Shown one piece after another: positions 43,003-51,597 of a stretch of 64,000 nucleotides of DNA. The notes beneath the pieces are model-generated. The model was not told the DNA's origin. It saw nothing but the letters and a program-made list of their open reading frames with translations, and did not search any database. Each line of letters begins with the position of its first letter. Positions within the stretch are counted from its first letter, which is position 1. Source of the stretch: M0108 sp937862735 (GTDB lineage Bacteria > Pseudomonadota > Gammaproteobacteria > Chromatiales > Chromatiaceae); assembly GCA_937862735.1 (NCBI GenBank), contig CALMDH010000329.1, positions 1-64,000 on the forward strand, given 5' to 3'. The translations under genes and the position numbers were made by a program.

Positions 43003-44511
43003 TTAGGGCGCACGGGTCTGCCCGGCCAACGCATCGCGGGCGGTCGCCTGAATGCGGCCGTCCAGCCCACGGTCGGCGACCAGCGCCTCCAGCCGCGCCA
43101 CCACCGGCCGCGGCGCGTCCGCCACCCGCAGGGCGGACCGATAGGCGGCGCGTGCTTCCGCGGGTTTGTCCCGCACGGCGGCGGTCTGGGCGAGGGTGAC
43201 CCAGTTCTCCCAGCGCTCGGGCTCATGGCCCAGCGCCTCCATGGCCACGGTCTCGGCCGCCGCGCCCTGCTGTTGCGCCTGGAGCGCGGCCACCAGGGCG
43301 GCGGCAATCGCCGGCTCCCCGGGGTGCTGCGCGAAGGCGGCACGCAAGCGCTCGACGCCTTGCGCCGCCGTCGCCGCCTGCGGGGCGCTTTCCAGCAGGC
43401 GGCGGGCCTCCCGGGTTTGCGCGGCGGTGACCGGCGCGCGCCGCGCCCGCAATTGGGCCAGCAGGGCGTCCCACGCCGGGCTGTTGGCGGTCACGGCGGC
43501 ACGGAGCAGATGGCGCGCCAGAATTTCCCGCGTGCGCGGTGGTTCGGGACGCGGCGGCGCCGGGGACAGGGCCGCGGCGGGCGGGGGCGCCGGGGCCGGG
43601 GGCGCGGCGGAAGGGCGGTCCACGGGCGCCGGGGGGGCGGCGGGCGCCGGCGCCGCCGCCTGGGCGTGGCGCAGCACCGTGCGCACCCGGCGCGCCGTCG
43701 CCAGCTGGGCCGGCGTCGGGGCCGGGGCGACCGCCGCGGGAGGCGCGGCCACGGGCGGGGGCGGGGCCACGGCGGGCGCGGGCGGCGGAGGCGGTTCGGC
43801 CGCGCGCGGCGGCGGGGCCGCCGGCGGGATCGCCGCCGCCGCTGCCGGCGTGACCGGCGCCGGGGGCGGGGCGGCGTCCGGCGGACTCGCCGCCGGGGCG
43901 GGCGTGACCTGACTGGCCTCCAGGCCCGGCGGGGGCTCCGCCGGGGGCGACGCCGGCGCGGCGGGGGCGGCGCGGGTCGGGAGCGGACGCGGCGGCGTCA
44001 CCAACAAGCGTGACGCGCTCGCCGGCGCTGCGGACACGGCCGGCGCGTCCGGGCGGGGCCCCAACAGGGCGAACGCTGCCCCGCCCAGCCCCAGCACGAG
44101 CAGGCCCAGCCCGACGACCCGCCACCGGTGAGCGGCGGCGGCCGGGCGCAACGCCGCGACGGGGGGGCGGGCGGCGCCACCCGCGGCGGGCAGCGCGGGC
44201 ACGGCGACGGGCGCCGGCCGGAACGGCGCCGCGCCCCCCGGGGCCCCGGGCCGCGCGGGGCGCGTCCCCCCGCTGGCGGCGGCGGGACCGGAGGAGATCG
44301 TGATGCTCAGGGGCGCGACGCCCCCCGTCTCCCCGCCGCGCGCGCCCGGGGGCGGCGCGGGCTGGGGGCAACCGCAGTGCGGGCAATAGCGCTCCGCCGC
44401 GTCCACGTCACCGCCGCACTGCGCGCACGGGGGCCGGGACGCCGGCGTGCCGCACACGTCGCACCAGCGCTCACCCGGGGCCAGCGGTTCATGACACAGC
44501 GGGCAGTTCAT
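43003..44511 (-). CDS. Double zinc-ribbon, membrane-anchored, TPR-like protein of unknown function
   Basis: A 502-residue protein. Two zinc ribbons open it: Cys3/6/17/20 and Cys29/32/43/46. A low-complexity region is followed by one membrane helix (VVGLGLLVLGLGGAAFALLG, about residues 130-150), then some 150 residues extremely rich in Pro and Ala, and a helical C-terminal domain of tetratricopeptide-like pairs (WDALLAQLRARRAPVTAAQTREARRLL; PERWENWVTLAQTAAVRDKPAEARAAYRSAL). The topology suggests cytoplasmic ribbons and a periplasmic helical domain. I know no flagellar protein of this design; its place between flhB and another zinc-ribbon gene suggests a flagellar or regulatory role. Confidence 0.7.
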   Translation of the reverse strand: MNCPLCHEPLAPGERWCDVCGTPASRPPCAQCGGDVDAAERYCPHCGCPQPAPPPGARGGETGGVAPLSITISSGPAAASGGTRPARPGAPGGAAPFRPAPVAVPALPAAGGAARPPVAALRPAAAAHRWRVVGLGLLVLGLGGAAFALLGPRPDAPAVSAAPASASRLLVTPPRPLPTRAAPAAPASPPAEPPPGLEASQVTPAPAASPPDAAPPPAPVTPAAAAAIPPAAPPPRAAEPPPPPAPAVAPPPPVAAPPAAVAPAPTPAQLATARRVRTVLRHAQAAAPAPAAPPAPVDRPSAAPPAPAPPPAAALSPAPPRPEPPRTREILARHLLRAAVTANSPAWDALLAQLRARRAPVTAAQTREARRLLESAPQAATAAQGVERLRAAFAQHPGEPAIAAALVAALQAQQQGAAAETVAMEALGHEPERWENWVTLAQTAAVRDKPAEARAAYRSALRVADAPRPVVARLEALVADRGLDGRIQATARDALAGQTRAP

Positions 44512-44604
44512 CGCCGCCGCCCCCGCTGCCGGGGCATGCCCGGCCTGCCGCCGTCACCGGGGCGTGGGGGGGCGCCGGGGCGACGGGCGGGCCGCCAGGG
44601 CGGG

Positions 44605-46212
44605 TTAATCCGCGGTAAATTCGATGAGTTCAAGGCAGTGCTGCTTGCTCTTGGCTAGAAGGTCGAACTTCATGAAGAAGCGGATGCTGCTCTCATACAG
44701 CTCCAGCTCTTCGATGCGCCGGGTGGCGGGATCCACCTTGAATACGCTGTCCAGGTACGGAAACAACGGCTCCAGCACCGTCGCCGGATCGCCGTGCGTC
44801 TGGAGGGAGCCATAGCTCACGCGCCCGTCGTCCGCCATCGCCGCGGCCGGGAGCATCTCCCCGGCAATCCCCGCGCCGGGCGGCAGCGGGCAATGCCAGG
44901 ACCGCTCGCCAAACCAGGCGGCGGCGAGCGCTTCGCGCACGGACTGGCCCGGTTCGAGCCCCAGCACCAGGACAAACAGGGAGGGCAACTCACGACCGCG
45001 CGTCCGGCGCACGGCCGGTTCGTTCAGCAGGCGCACCTCCCAGCCCAAGGCCTCCGCGGCGGTTACCAGGCGCAGCGGCGCCCGCGGCCCGGGGACGAGG
45101 GCGTCGGCCGCTGGGCCGGCGACGACATGGCCCCGCCCGGGACCGGCGGCGACCAGCCCGCTCCCGTCAATCATCACCGCCTCATGGCGCACGCAGCGGG
45201 CGACCGGGCAGGCCGTCTCCAGGATCGCCCGCCACGCCCGTTTGCCCTCCCCGGTCGCCGCGGGAAAGCCGCTCGCCCGCAACAGGCCGACTTCGCCGCT
45301 GTCAAAGGCGCGGTCGCCACTGATCGGCGCCACCAGGGCGTGCTCCTCTTTATCCACGGTCGGCTGCGGTTGCAGCGTCAGCCGCACCCAGGGCAGGCGT
45401 TGTTCCGCGACGTTCTGCAGCAGCAGGCAGGCTTCGAGGGCCGCGGGGCCGGCGGAACCGCCCCAGGCCACGGGCCGTAACACCAGCTGCCCACCCACCG
45501 CCCGCAGGCCGGGCGGGAGGGTCGGTAAGCGCAGCGCCCGCGTCGCGCCCGGGGGCGGCAGGGGCATCTCGGCCACGCCCCGCCGCACCACGTCCCCGGC
45601 GGTGACCTGCACCACGACCTGGGCCAGTTGGGCGTCCCCGCGCCCGGCCGCGCCCGCGCTCCCCGGCGGGAGGGCGAACCGCGCCTGGCCGCGATAGCGC
45701 TCGCTCGGCGGGATACAGGTCTCCTGGAGGTAGCGGCACTCCGCCAGGGGCTGGCCCTCGGCGGTCAACAGAAAGGCGACGACCTCCACCCAGCGCCATA
45801 CCGCTTCGCCGGCATTGTCCACTTCGAGATGGCAGATGACGGCGGGCGCGGCCCCCGCCTCGGCCGCGTGGGCCTGGGTGGACAGAATGCGCGCCGTCAT
45901 CCCCGCCAGACCATCAGGGCGCCGGGATAAGTCCAGCGCCGGGGAGTTCACGCCCGCCCGGGCTGCCAGCGGCGCGGGCGGGGGTTCGCCGCCGGCCGCC
46001 AGGCCGGGGAGGTCCCACCCCCACGGGACGTCCCCCGCCGGCGCGGGGGGCGGGGACGGTGCGTCCGCGGGGGTGACCCCGGCGGGCGTCACCGTCCCGC
46101 AATCGGCGCCACAGCCGCCGCAGAAGCGCGTGCCGTTGCGGCGGGGCCGACCACAGGCGGGACAGGCGGGCGCCGTCGCGCGGCTCGCCGGGGACCGGGA
46201 AAATAAGGACAA
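44605..46212 (-). CDS. Zinc-ribbon protein of unknown function in the flh operon
   Basis: A 535-residue protein if it starts at the TTG at 46212, chosen because the predicted transcription start is near 46290 and the ribbon lies at the N-terminus; AUG-initiated longer forms would begin before the promoter. Cys17/20/31/34 (CPACGRP...FCGGCG) form a zinc ribbon. A Pro linker follows, then beta-rich domains (AVICHLEVDNAGEAVWRWVEVVAFLL; LEACLLLQNVAEQRLPWVRLTL) that look like interaction modules, and a C-terminal helical part ending FFMKFDLLAKSKQHCLELIEF. No membrane helix. Function unknown; start is uncertain. Confidence 0.65.
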   Translation of the reverse strand: MSLFSRSPASRATAPACPACGRPRRNGTRFCGGCGADCGTVTPAGVTPADAPSPPPAPAGDVPWGWDLPGLAAGGEPPPAPLAARAGVNSPALDLSRRPDGLAGMTARILSTQAHAAEAGAAPAVICHLEVDNAGEAVWRWVEVVAFLLTAEGQPLAECRYLQETCIPPSERYRGQARFALPPGSAGAAGRGDAQLAQVVVQVTAGDVVRRGVAEMPLPPPGATRALRLPTLPPGLRAVGGQLVLRPVAWGGSAGPAALEACLLLQNVAEQRLPWVRLTLQPQPTVDKEEHALVAPISGDRAFDSGEVGLLRASGFPAATGEGKRAWRAILETACPVARCVRHEAVMIDGSGLVAAGPGRGHVVAGPAADALVPGPRAPLRLVTAAEALGWEVRLLNEPAVRRTRGRELPSLFVLVLGLEPGQSVREALAAAWFGERSWHCPLPPGAGIAGEMLPAAAMADDGRVSYGSLQTHGDPATVLEPLFPYLDSVFKVDPATRRIEELELYESSIRFFMKFDLLAKSKQHCLELIEFTAD

Positions 46213-46295
46213 GGGGCCGTACCTGTGCGCGGGAAAAGACCATGTCGGGTGCGCCGCGCTCCGCACCGCGCGGCGCGGACCGGGTGCAGGGGAAC

Positions 46296-46339
46296 AGCTT
46301 AGCCGGAAGCGGCGCATAATTGGCTGACCGTTTCTGACC
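46296..46339 (-). promoter_or_regulatory. GGTCAGAA-repeat promoter of the zinc-ribbon/flhBAF/fliA/mot operon
   Basis: On the minus strand GGTCAGAA (46339-46332) and GGTCAGCC (46329-46322) are 10 bp apart; exactly 20 bp downstream is TAAGCT (46301-46296), a weaker -10. The layout equals those before the polysaccharide operon and fliF. It lies between the fliR stop and the first zinc-ribbon gene, so fliJQR would belong to a separate transcript. Confidence 0.55.
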
Positions 46340-46384
46340 GAACACCGCCCAAGCCGCAGGGCGCCGGGCCGCCGGTCGCGCCGC

Positions 46385-47179
46385 TCAGGCGGGCAGAAAC
46401 GCCTGCAGCAAGGTCCCCATGGCGTCATGACCGTCTTCAAACAGCGGCACCACCGCCGGCGCGAAATAGCTCAGCAACCACAGCAGCCCCAGAAACCCCG
46501 CCATCAGGGTAATGGGGAAGCCTACCGCCAGCAGATTGAGTTGTGGCGCGGCGCGGGTCAGCGCGCCCAGGGCCAGATTAGCGAGCAGCAGAATACCGAT
46601 GACCGGCAGGGACAACAGGAGACCCGTCGCGAACAGGATGCCGCCCAGCGCGACCAGCTGGGCGAACCCCGCCGCCGCCAGCGGCGTGGCGCTGACCGGC
46701 AGCCAGACGAAGCTTTGCCCCAACACCCCCAGCACCAGCAGATGACCGTTGACGGCGAGAAACAGCAGGGTCGCCAACGCCGCCAAAAAGTCCGACACCA
46801 CCCCGGTCTGGCCGCCGCCTTCGGGGTCAAAAAAGATCGCGAAGGACAGGCCCATTTGCATGGCGATCAGGGCGCCAGCCAGATCGATCGCGGCAAAGAG
46901 CACCCGCATGACCAGGCCCAGCGCCAGGCCGATGAGCACCTGTTGGGCGAGGATCTGCAGACCCAGCCACGAGCTGAGCGGAATGGCCGGCATCGGCCCC
47001 AGGACCGGAATCAGCACGCCCCCCAGCGCGAGTCCGAGGGCGACCCGGGCGCGCAGCGGCACCGCTTTACTGGAAAAGATGGGCGCGGTGGACATCAGCC
47101 CCAGGATGCGCACCAGCGGGTAGGCGCCCGCGGCCAGCCAGGTCTGCAGCTGCGCGCTCGTGATCTCCAGCAACGGCAC
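46385..47179 (-). CDS. fliR: Flagellar export gate protein FliR
   Basis: A 264-residue polytopic protein with six hydrophobic segments; LVRILGLMSTAPIFSSKAVPLRARVALGLALG and FAAIDLAGALIAMQMGLSFAIFFDPEGGGQTGVVSDF are diagnostic. Forms the gate with FliP and FliQ. Begins 8 bp after fliQ. Confidence 0.95.
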   Translation of the reverse strand: MPLLEITSAQLQTWLAAGAYPLVRILGLMSTAPIFSSKAVPLRARVALGLALGGVLIPVLGPMPAIPLSSWLGLQILAQQVLIGLALGLVMRVLFAAIDLAGALIAMQMGLSFAIFFDPEGGGQTGVVSDFLAALATLLFLAVNGHLLVLGVLGQSFVWLPVSATPLAAAGFAQLVALGGILFATGLLLSLPVIGILLLANLALGALTRAAPQLNLLAVGFPITLMAGFLGLLWLLSYFAPAVVPLFEDGHDAMGTLLQAFLPA

Positions 47180-47187
47180 GCGGTCGC

Positions 47188-47457
47188 TCAGCCGATCAGA
47201 TGCGGGATTCCCGCGTACAGACGGCGCATAAAATCCGTGAACAGGGTGATGATCCAGGGGCCGGACACGCCCAGGGCGATGAAAATCGCCGCCAGTTTCG
47301 GCACGAAGCTCAGGGTCATCTCCTGGATCTGGGTCGCCGCCTGAAAAATGCTGATAATCAGGCCGGTCACCAGCGCCGCACCCAACAAGGGCGCCGACAC
47401 CAGGAACAGTAATTCGACAGCTTGGCGGCCGATCTCAATGACGGTGGTCGGGGTCAT
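47188..47457 (-). CDS. fliQ: Flagellar export gate protein FliQ
   Basis: An 89-residue protein with two membrane helices (TVIEIGRQAVELLFLVSAPLLGAALVTGLIISIFQAATQIQE...). Length and sequence are fully typical. Followed by fliR. Confidence 0.96.
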   Translation of the reverse strand: MTPTTVIEIGRQAVELLFLVSAPLLGAALVTGLIISIFQAATQIQEMTLSFVPKLAAIFIALGVSGPWIITLFTDFMRRLYAGIPHLIG

Positions 47458-47547
47458 GGCGCGGGAGGAGGGTTCTGTGCCAGGGGGGAGCGGGGCGCGG
47501 CGCCGGCGGTCGCGCGCCAGGGGGGCGGGGACGGGGCCGGCCCGCCA

Positions 47548-48000
47548 TCAGGCTGCCGCAGACCGGTCGGCGCCAGCGCGCCGCGCGGCGTGTTCGTCGC
47601 TCTGTTTCTGCTCCCGCCGGACCATCTGCTGCTGGACCCCGGCCCGGTGCCGTTGGGCCAGCACATCGTAGCGCTGCAACTGCTGCTGCTGCGCCACCCA
47701 GGCGCGCCGGCCTTCCGCGCTCCGGTGCTGCGAGGTGTCCAAGGCCTGTTTCTGCGCCACGATCGCGGCGTCGATCCGCTGCATGAAGCGCGCGTGAATA
47801 TCCCATTCCACGGCCTTGAGCCCCTGGGTGGCCCGGGTCTGGAAGTGGTCGCGATACTCGGTGCGAAACCCTTCGATCCGGGTCAGTTGCTCCTGACAGG
47901 CGCGTTCACTGGCCAGCAAACCGCCCAGCTGGCGCGCGGCGGCGTCGGTGCGGTTCTGCGCCAGCCGCAGCAGGGATTCAAGGGGGAATTGGTCACGCAT
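47548..48000 (-). CDS. fliJ: Flagellar export chaperone FliJ
   Basis: A 150-residue coiled-coil protein from the ATG at 48000 (MRDQFPLESLLRLAQNR); a longer frame upstream is not conserved. LLASERACQEQLTRIEGFRTEY and a run of charged helices match FliJ, the central stalk of the export ATPase. In most genomes it follows fliI; here it stands in front of fliQ, about 30 kb from fliI. Confidence 0.85.
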   Translation of the reverse strand: MRDQFPLESLLRLAQNRTDAAARQLGGLLASERACQEQLTRIEGFRTEYRDHFQTRATQGLKAVEWDIHARFMQRIDAAIVAQKQALDTSQHRSAEGRRAWVAQQQQLQRYDVLAQRHRAGVQQQMVRREQKQSDEHAARRAGADRSAAA

Positions 48001-48167
48001 AGGGCGCTCACGAACGGCAGGGACGGGGGCTGGCGGGGCGGCGGGAAGACCCGCGCGCACCGGCGGGGAACGGTCTGACGCAGCCCGGCCTTCCGCCGGC
48101 GGTCGTCACGCCTGAGGGCGGGGCGTATCCTGGCCGGCGACGCGCGCCCTGGCGGGCGGAAGCGCGG

Positions 48168-48197
48168 TTGTCAGACGCGGCGATTATGCGGCATATT
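48168..48197 (+). promoter_or_regulatory. Possible fleSR promoter with a palindromic element
   Basis: TTGTCA (48168-48173), 18 bp and CATATT (48192-48197) form a plausible sigma70 promoter about 40 bp before fleS. The -10 lies inside a near-perfect palindrome (ATTATGC-G-GCATATT, 48183-48197) that may be an operator. The divergent fliJ gene starts at 48000. The remaining 48001-48167 shows no gene. Confidence 0.4.
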
Positions 48198-48239
48198 ACC
48201 GCACTCTGAAAGCTGCCGAGCCGTCCTTCTTCGCGCCTC

Positions 48240-49445
48240 ATGACGTTGCCCATGACCCTGTCACCGCCGGCTGACCGTGCGGATAACGCTGACGCCTACC
48301 CGACCCTGCCGCCGGCGGTATCGCCTGCGGAACCGACCGCGCAACTGACTGCCGCCTTCGATCAGTTTAACCTCATGTCCGCCAGCCTGATTGCCGCCTA
48401 TACCGGGCTGCAGCAGCACTTGGAGCACCTGAGTGAGCGCCTGGCGGTGCTGATGCGCGCCCTGCCCGCCGGGGTGTTGGTCATTACCCCCGATGGGCGC
48501 ATTGATCAGGCCAACCAGGCTGCCGAAGCCTTGCTGGGCAGTGGGCTGGAAGGCCAGGCCTGGCCACAGATCGCCAGCCGGCTGGACCTCGAGGTCACCT
48601 CCGGGGAAGCCAGCGTGCAGGTGGGCGCGGAGCGGCGGCGGCTGGCCGTCTCGCACACGCGCCTGGGCGAGGGTCGCGAGCATATCATTCTGCTGCACGA
48701 CATCACCGAAACCCATCGCATGCGCCAGGCGGCGGAACGGCATGAGCGGCTGGCCGCCATGGGGGAAATGGTGGCCGGTCTGGCCCATCAACTGCGCACG
48801 CCCCTGGCCGCGGCGCTGTTGTATGTCGGCAGTCTGCGGCGGCCCGAAGTCCCCCCCGACGATCGTCCGCTGCTGGTCGAGCGGGCGGTGGAACGCTTGC
48901 AGCACCTGGAGCGGCTGATTGGTGACATGTTGCACTTCGCCCGCCATGGCGAACCGCCCGCCGACCGCTTCCCGGCCGAGCAGTTACTCACCGACGTCAC
49001 CCGGACCCTGGAACCGCTGGCCCACGCCCGCGGGGTGACGTTGACCCGTAACGGGCCGGGGACCCCGGTCATGCTGACGGGCGATCGCAAAGCCCTGGCC
49101 GGCGCCCTGACCAACGTGCTGGATAATGCTCTGCACGCCACCGACCCCGGCGGGCGCGTCTGCCTGAGCGCGCGCCCCACTCCCGGGCGCCTGAGCGTGA
49201 ACATCGCCGATACCGGCCCGGGCATTCCCTACGCCCACCAGGCCCGCGTCTTCGAGCCCTTCTTTACCACCCGCGCGGACGGCACCGGCCTCGGGCTGGC
49301 CATTGCCCGCAGCGTGGCCCGGGCGCACGGCGGCGACCTCACCTGCCGCTCCACCCCGGGCCGCGGCGCGGAGTTTGTCCTGACGCTGCCCCTCGACCCG
49401 GCGCCGCGCCGCCGGCCGGGGCCGGCCCCCGGGCCGCGCCGATGA
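48240..49445 (+). CDS. fleS: FleS/FlrB-type sensor histidine kinase
   Basis: A 401-residue soluble histidine kinase with no membrane helix, as usual for FleS. PAS-like part (GVLVITPDGRIDQANQAAEALLG), H box GLAHQLRTPLAA (His183), N box NVLDNALHATDP, G boxes DTGPGIPYAHQARVF and GTGLGLAIA. It phosphorylates FleR. The gene overlaps fleR by ATGA. Senses completion of early flagellar assembly in related systems. Confidence 0.92.
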   Translation: MTLPMTLSPPADRADNADAYPTLPPAVSPAEPTAQLTAAFDQFNLMSASLIAAYTGLQQHLEHLSERLAVLMRALPAGVLVITPDGRIDQANQAAEALLGSGLEGQAWPQIASRLDLEVTSGEASVQVGAERRRLAVSHTRLGEGREHIILLHDITETHRMRQAAERHERLAAMGEMVAGLAHQLRTPLAAALLYVGSLRRPEVPPDDRPLLVERAVERLQHLERLIGDMLHFARHGEPPADRFPAEQLLTDVTRTLEPLAHARGVTLTRNGPGTPVMLTGDRKALAGALTNVLDNALHATDPGGRVCLSARPTPGRLSVNIADTGPGIPYAHQARVFEPFFTTRADGTGLGLAIARSVARAHGGDLTCRSTPGRGAEFVLTLPLDPAPRRRPGPAPGPRR

Positions 49446-50848
49446 GCGCCCCCCGCCACATCCTGGTGGTGGAAGACGACCCCGCGCTGCGGGAGGCGGT
49501 CCGCTTCACCCTCGACAGCGCGCAGTTCGTCACCGTGGCCGTGGCAAGCGGGACGGAGGCGCTGGACGCCCTGGCCCGGCAGCCCTTTGATCTGGTGCTG
49601 ACCGATCTGCGCATGCAGCCCCTGGACGGGCTCGCCCTGCTGCGCGCCCTGCGCAGCCGCACCCCCCACCTGCCGGTCATGCTCATGACCGCGTTTGGCG
49701 ATGTGGAGCAGGCGGTGACGGCGATGCGCGCCGGCGCCTGTGATTTCATCCTCAAGCCCTTCGCGCCCGAGCACCTGATCGCGCGCATCCGCCACCACGC
49801 CCGGCCCCAACCTGGCGCGGACCCGGACGTCGCCGTGGATCCCGCCTCGCGGCGGGTCTTTGCCCTCGCCGCCCGCGTGGCGGCCACCGAGGCGACGGTC
49901 CTGCTGCTGGGGGAATCGGGGGTGGGCAAGGAAGTGCTGGCGCGCTATATCCACAAGCGCTCCCCCCGCGCCGCCGGGCCCTTCGTCGCCATCAACTGCG
50001 CGGCCATTCCCGACAATCTCCTGGAGGCCACCTTGTTCGGCTACGAACGGGGCGCCTTTACCGGCGCGCAGACCGCGCACCCCGGTAAGTTCGAGCAGGC
50101 GCAGCAGGGCACCTTGCTCCTCGATGAAATCTCGGAACTGCCGCTGAGCCTGCAGGCCAAGCTGCTGCGGGTGGTGCAGGAACGCGAGGTGGAACGGGTC
50201 GGGGGCAAGAAAACCGTGGCCCTGAACATCCGCGTCCTGGCGACCAGCAATCGCGATCTGCCGGCGGAGGTGGCCGCCGGGCGCTTTCGCGCCGATCTGT
50301 ATCACCGGCTCAACGTGTTTCCCCTCACCATCCCCCCGTTGCGCGAACGCCCCGCGGATATCCTGCCGCTGGCGCGCGCCATCCTGCAGCGCCACGCCGC
50401 GAGCCTGGGCGGCGTGGCGTGCCTGGCGCCGGACAGCGAACCCCTGCTGTGCGACTGCCCCTGGCAGGGCAATGTGCGCGAGTTGGAAAACGTCCTCAGC
50501 CGGGCGCTGATTTTGGCCAACGGCGCGGTGATCAGCGCCGAGGTGCTGCGCCTGAGCCTGCCGCCGGGGGACGCCGCCCCGCCCGCCGCGCCCCGGGTTC
50601 CGGCCGGCGCAGAAGCTGCCGCCCCGCCGGCAGCTTCTGCCGCCGCGCCCCGCCCGGCGCCCGCGGTCCCGCCCCCACCCCCGCCGGGCGCCCCGACGTC
50701 CATGGCCGAGATGGAACGGGAGCACATTCTCGCCACCTTGCGCCAGACCGGCGGCTCCCGGCAGAAAACCATTGCCGCCCTGGGGATCTCCGAACGGACC
50801 CTGCGCAATCGCCTGAAGGCCTACCGCACCGCCGGCTATCCCGTCTAG
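49442..50848 (+). CDS. fleR: FleR/FlrC-type sigma54-dependent response regulator
   Basis: A 468-residue protein: receiver domain with Asp55 (LVLTDLRMQPLDG), AAA+ domain with Walker A GESGVGKE and the sigma54-contact loop GAFTGA (near residue 205), Walker B LLLDEISEL, and a Fis-type helix-turn-helix (QKTIAALGISERTLRNRLKAY). A Pro/Ala linker precedes the last domain. It would activate the sigma54 sites seen before fliE (directly downstream) and flgB. Confidence 0.95.
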   Translation: MSAPRHILVVEDDPALREAVRFTLDSAQFVTVAVASGTEALDALARQPFDLVLTDLRMQPLDGLALLRALRSRTPHLPVMLMTAFGDVEQAVTAMRAGACDFILKPFAPEHLIARIRHHARPQPGADPDVAVDPASRRVFALAARVAATEATVLLLGESGVGKEVLARYIHKRSPRAAGPFVAINCAAIPDNLLEATLFGYERGAFTGAQTAHPGKFEQAQQGTLLLDEISELPLSLQAKLLRVVQEREVERVGGKKTVALNIRVLATSNRDLPAEVAAGRFRADLYHRLNVFPLTIPPLRERPADILPLARAILQRHAASLGGVACLAPDSEPLLCDCPWQGNVRELENVLSRALILANGAVISAEVLRLSLPPGDAAPPAAPRVPAGAEAAAPPAASAAAPRPAPAVPPPPPPGAPTSMAEMEREHILATLRQTGGSRQKTIAALGISERTLRNRLKAYRTAGYPV

Positions 50849-50858
50849 CATCGCCTGG

Positions 50859-50875
50859 TGGCATAAAACCTGCTT
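50859..50875 (+). promoter_or_regulatory. Sigma54 (-24/-12) promoter of fliE
   Basis: TGGCATAAAACCTGCTT: GG at 50860-50861 and GC at 50872-50873, 10 bp apart. It starts 10 bp after the fleR stop and lies about 50 bp before fliE, the standard context of a FleR-activated class III promoter. Confidence 0.8.
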
Positions 50876-50925
50876 GTAGACCGTCACCAGTCGCCCCGCC
50901 CGGCCCCGCTTGCGAGAATGTCCCC

Positions 50926-51255
50926 ATGAATGCGCAACTGATTGACGGTATCGCCCGCGAGAGCGTCCTCGCCAAAATGCACGCGCTGACCCTGGCCGCG
51001 CGCCACGCCGCGCCGCCGCCCGCCAGCGGCGACTTCACCTTTGCCCAGGCGATGGATGACGCCCTGCGCCAGGTGAGCGCGGTCCAGGCCCAGGCCCGGG
51101 CGCTGGCGGAGCAATTCACCGCCGGTCAGCCGGAGATCAATGTCGTCGATGTCGCCGTCGCCGCGCAGAAGGCCCGCTTGTCGGCGGACTTCGCCGTCCA
51201 GGTGCGCAATCGCCTGGTCACCGCGTATCAGGAAATCATGAGCATGCCGGTGTGA
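50926..51255 (+). CDS. fliE: Flagellar hook-basal body protein FliE
   Basis: A 109-residue protein; FTFAQAMDDALRQVSAVQAQARALAEQF and the C-terminal VAAQKARLSADFAVQVRNRLVTAYQEIMSMPV are conserved. FliE joins the MS-ring to the rod. In many genomes it starts the fliEFGHIJ operon; here it is split off and has its own sigma54 promoter. Confidence 0.94.
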   Translation: MNAQLIDGIARESVLAKMHALTLAARHAAPPPASGDFTFAQAMDDALRQVSAVQAQARALAEQFTAGQPEINVVDVAVAAQKARLSADFAVQVRNRLVTAYQEIMSMPV

Positions 51256-51272
51256 GGCCGGCGGCGCCGGCC
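51256..51272. terminator. GC-rich hairpin between convergent fliE and flhB-like gene
   Basis: GGCCGGC and GCCGGCC arms with a 3-base loop form a 17-base palindromic hairpin in the short gap between two convergent genes. No T-run is present on either side, so termination is possible but unproven. Confidence 0.35.
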
Positions 51273-51273
51273 G

Positions 51274-51597
51274 CTAGGGCGCCGGCGGCGCCGCCCGCGC
51301 CTGCGCCTCGAGCCCATACAGCCACGCCAGGATTTCCGCCACCGCGCGATACAGGGCTTCCGGGATGCGCTCGTCCAGATCGACTTGCATCAGCAGGCTG
51401 ACGAGCTCCGGCGCGGCGTGGACATAGACCCCGGCCTCCCGCGCCCGGCGCAGGATCTCCTCGGCCAGCACGCCGCGCCCCTTGGCGATCACCTGCGGCG
51501 CGACGTCGCCCGGGTGATAGACCAGCGCGACGGCCGCCGCCGCGGCGCGGGTCCCGCCCGGGGGGGGGGCCTCAGGGCGCGGGGGGCGCGAGGGCAT
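51274..51597 (-). CDS. FlhB C-terminal domain paralogue (FlhX/YlqH-like)
   Basis: A 107-residue protein aligning with the soluble C-terminal part of FlhB: ALVYHPGDVAPQVIAKGRGVLAEEILRRAREAGVYVHAAPELVSLLMQVDLDERIPEALYRAVAEILAWLYGLE (compare FlhB ALKY...PVVVAKGRGELATRI). The NPTH cleavage motif is absent because the fragment begins just behind it. Such small paralogues next to fliK are known in Pseudomonas and Bacillus relatives; their role is poorly defined. Overlaps the upstream gene by 26 bp. Confidence 0.8.
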   Translation of the reverse strand: MPSRPPRPEAPPPGGTRAAAAAVALVYHPGDVAPQVIAKGRGVLAEEILRRAREAGVYVHAAPELVSLLMQVDLDERIPEALYRAVAEILAWLYGLEAQARAAPPAP

